NCBI GenBank assembly: GCA_900661335.1
Contig: CAACVY010000018.1
Span: 1-42,888, forward strand
Direction of reading: 5' to 3'
Length of the DNA: 42,888 nt
Origin: an uncultured bacterium
GTDB taxonomy: Bacteria > Verrucomicrobiota > Kiritimatiellia > PWTM01
Shown: positions 42,539-42,888 of the stretch, in pieces
Numbering within the stretch: position 1 is the stretch's first letter
Layout of the letters: each line of letters starts with the position of its first letter
Notes under the pieces: model-generated
The model's database searches: none
The model's input: the letters and a program-made list of their open reading frames with translations, nothing else
Told to the model about the DNA's origin: nothing
Position numbers and translations under genes: made by a program

Positions 42539-42888
42539 ATGAACCGATGGTGGCTCCGACTTGGAATTCATTCGCGTTGGATAGTTCAGCGTAGTTGGGG
42601 ATTCTTGGAATCGCAGTGGGGTGACTGTGGCCCGCGAAGAACAGCGTGGGCGGCGGTGATGGGCGCGATCGCCCTGAGTGCGCAAGATGGACCTGAGCGG
42701 GCGTTGGCAGGAGAGAGCGCGCAGGTCTCAGTGTGCACTGGGTTGGTGGTGGAAATCATCGGTCCAAAATACTCGCCGGATCCGGCGAGGGTGGTCGTCG
42801 CGCAACGCCAGGCGGATGCTGGGGGCAGCACCAGCGTGCGCAACGTGTCGCCGGCGCATCTGGAGTGGAAGCGGGGGGGCTATTTTCA
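42539..42888 (+). CDS. 5' end of a secreted protein gene (partial, runs off the window)
   Basis: The frame is open from the ATG at 42539 to the end of the window (116 complete codons). The first 40 residues are Trp/Arg-rich, then RRTAWAAVMGAIALSA could serve as a signal peptide. The mature part includes VSVCTGLVVEIIGPKYSP and ends at HLEWKRGGYF. The WKRGGYF ending reminds me of verrucomicrobial secreted proteins that continue with an RDLGQ-type motif, but the sequence stops before that can be checked. An ATG at 42659 inside the same frame is an alternative start that would fit better with the -10 box at 42524. Confidence 0.5.
   Translation, partial: MNRWWLRLGIHSRWIVQRSWGFLESQWGDCGPRRTAWAAVMGAIALSAQDGPERALAGESAQVSVCTGLVVEIIGPKYSPDPARVVVAQRQADAGGSTSVRNVSPAHLEWKRGGYF

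Noticed and set aside
42260-42685. 141-codon minus-strand frame near the right edge
   Set aside because: Composition is unlike a protein, no ribosome-binding site is seen, and it overlaps the plus-strand gene start and its -10 box.

Overview
The window is a GC-rich, gene-dense bacterial chromosome segment. Three or four secreted sulfatases, a WbsX/GH99-like protein, a Gfo/Idh/MocA oxidoreductase with a TIM-barrel sugar isomerase, a fragment of a discoidin-like secreted protein, outer-membrane porins and a giant macroglobulin-like exported protein point to a Gram-negative member of the Planctomycetota-Verrucomicrobiota-Chlamydiota group, most likely Verrucomicrobiota. That placement is inferred from gene content, not from a marker phylogeny. 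I see no transposase, integrase, phage gene or CRISPR array.

Left part (about 1-8,700). A sulfatase and an M42 aminopeptidase lie on the minus strand. Diverging from them are a D-lactate-type dehydrogenase, an SppA signal peptide peptidase, ArgS preceded by a tiny overlapping leader ORF, a VTT/DedA-like membrane protein and tRNA-Cys(GCA), whose likely promoter lies inside the membrane-protein gene. Between sppA and argS is an eroded C-terminal fragment of a secreted protein, broken at a run of six C.

Carbohydrate part (about 8,900-16,750). A plus-strand operon encodes sulfatase, WbsX-like hydrolase/transferase, sulfatase, with overlapping start and stop codons; both sulfatases end in a similar beta-rich tail. 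Converging on it is a minus-strand operon for a sugar isomerase/epimerase, a Gfo/Idh/MocA oxidoreductase and a LmbE/PIG-L deacetylase. Together they look like a locus for desulfating and catabolising a sulfated glycan.

Middle part (about 16,750-26,620). It starts with a repeat-bearing intergenic region, then biotin synthase and an OprO/P-like porin. Next is a compact Tad/Flp-type secretion set (CpaB, an FHA-CpaF fusion, TadB, TadC) without secretin, pilin or prepilin peptidase genes. Three unusual small genes follow: a 21-codon Lys/Ala peptide ending in Cys, an exported Cys-rich protein, and an exported metallothionein-like protein with 14 cysteines. Ferrochelatase and tRNA-Gln(CTG) close this part.

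Right part (about 26,600-42,888), almost all minus strand. It holds a sodium/solute symporter with a strong promoter, DnaN, a roughly 2,144-residue exported protein, an RmlD-like reductase, a MetA-type outer-membrane protein, a MenA-like prenyltransferase, a badly decayed sulfatase pseudogene, a small outer-membrane barrel protein and a small hypothetical protein. The 5' end of another secreted protein gene runs off the right edge. Bases 1-273 show no gene I can support.
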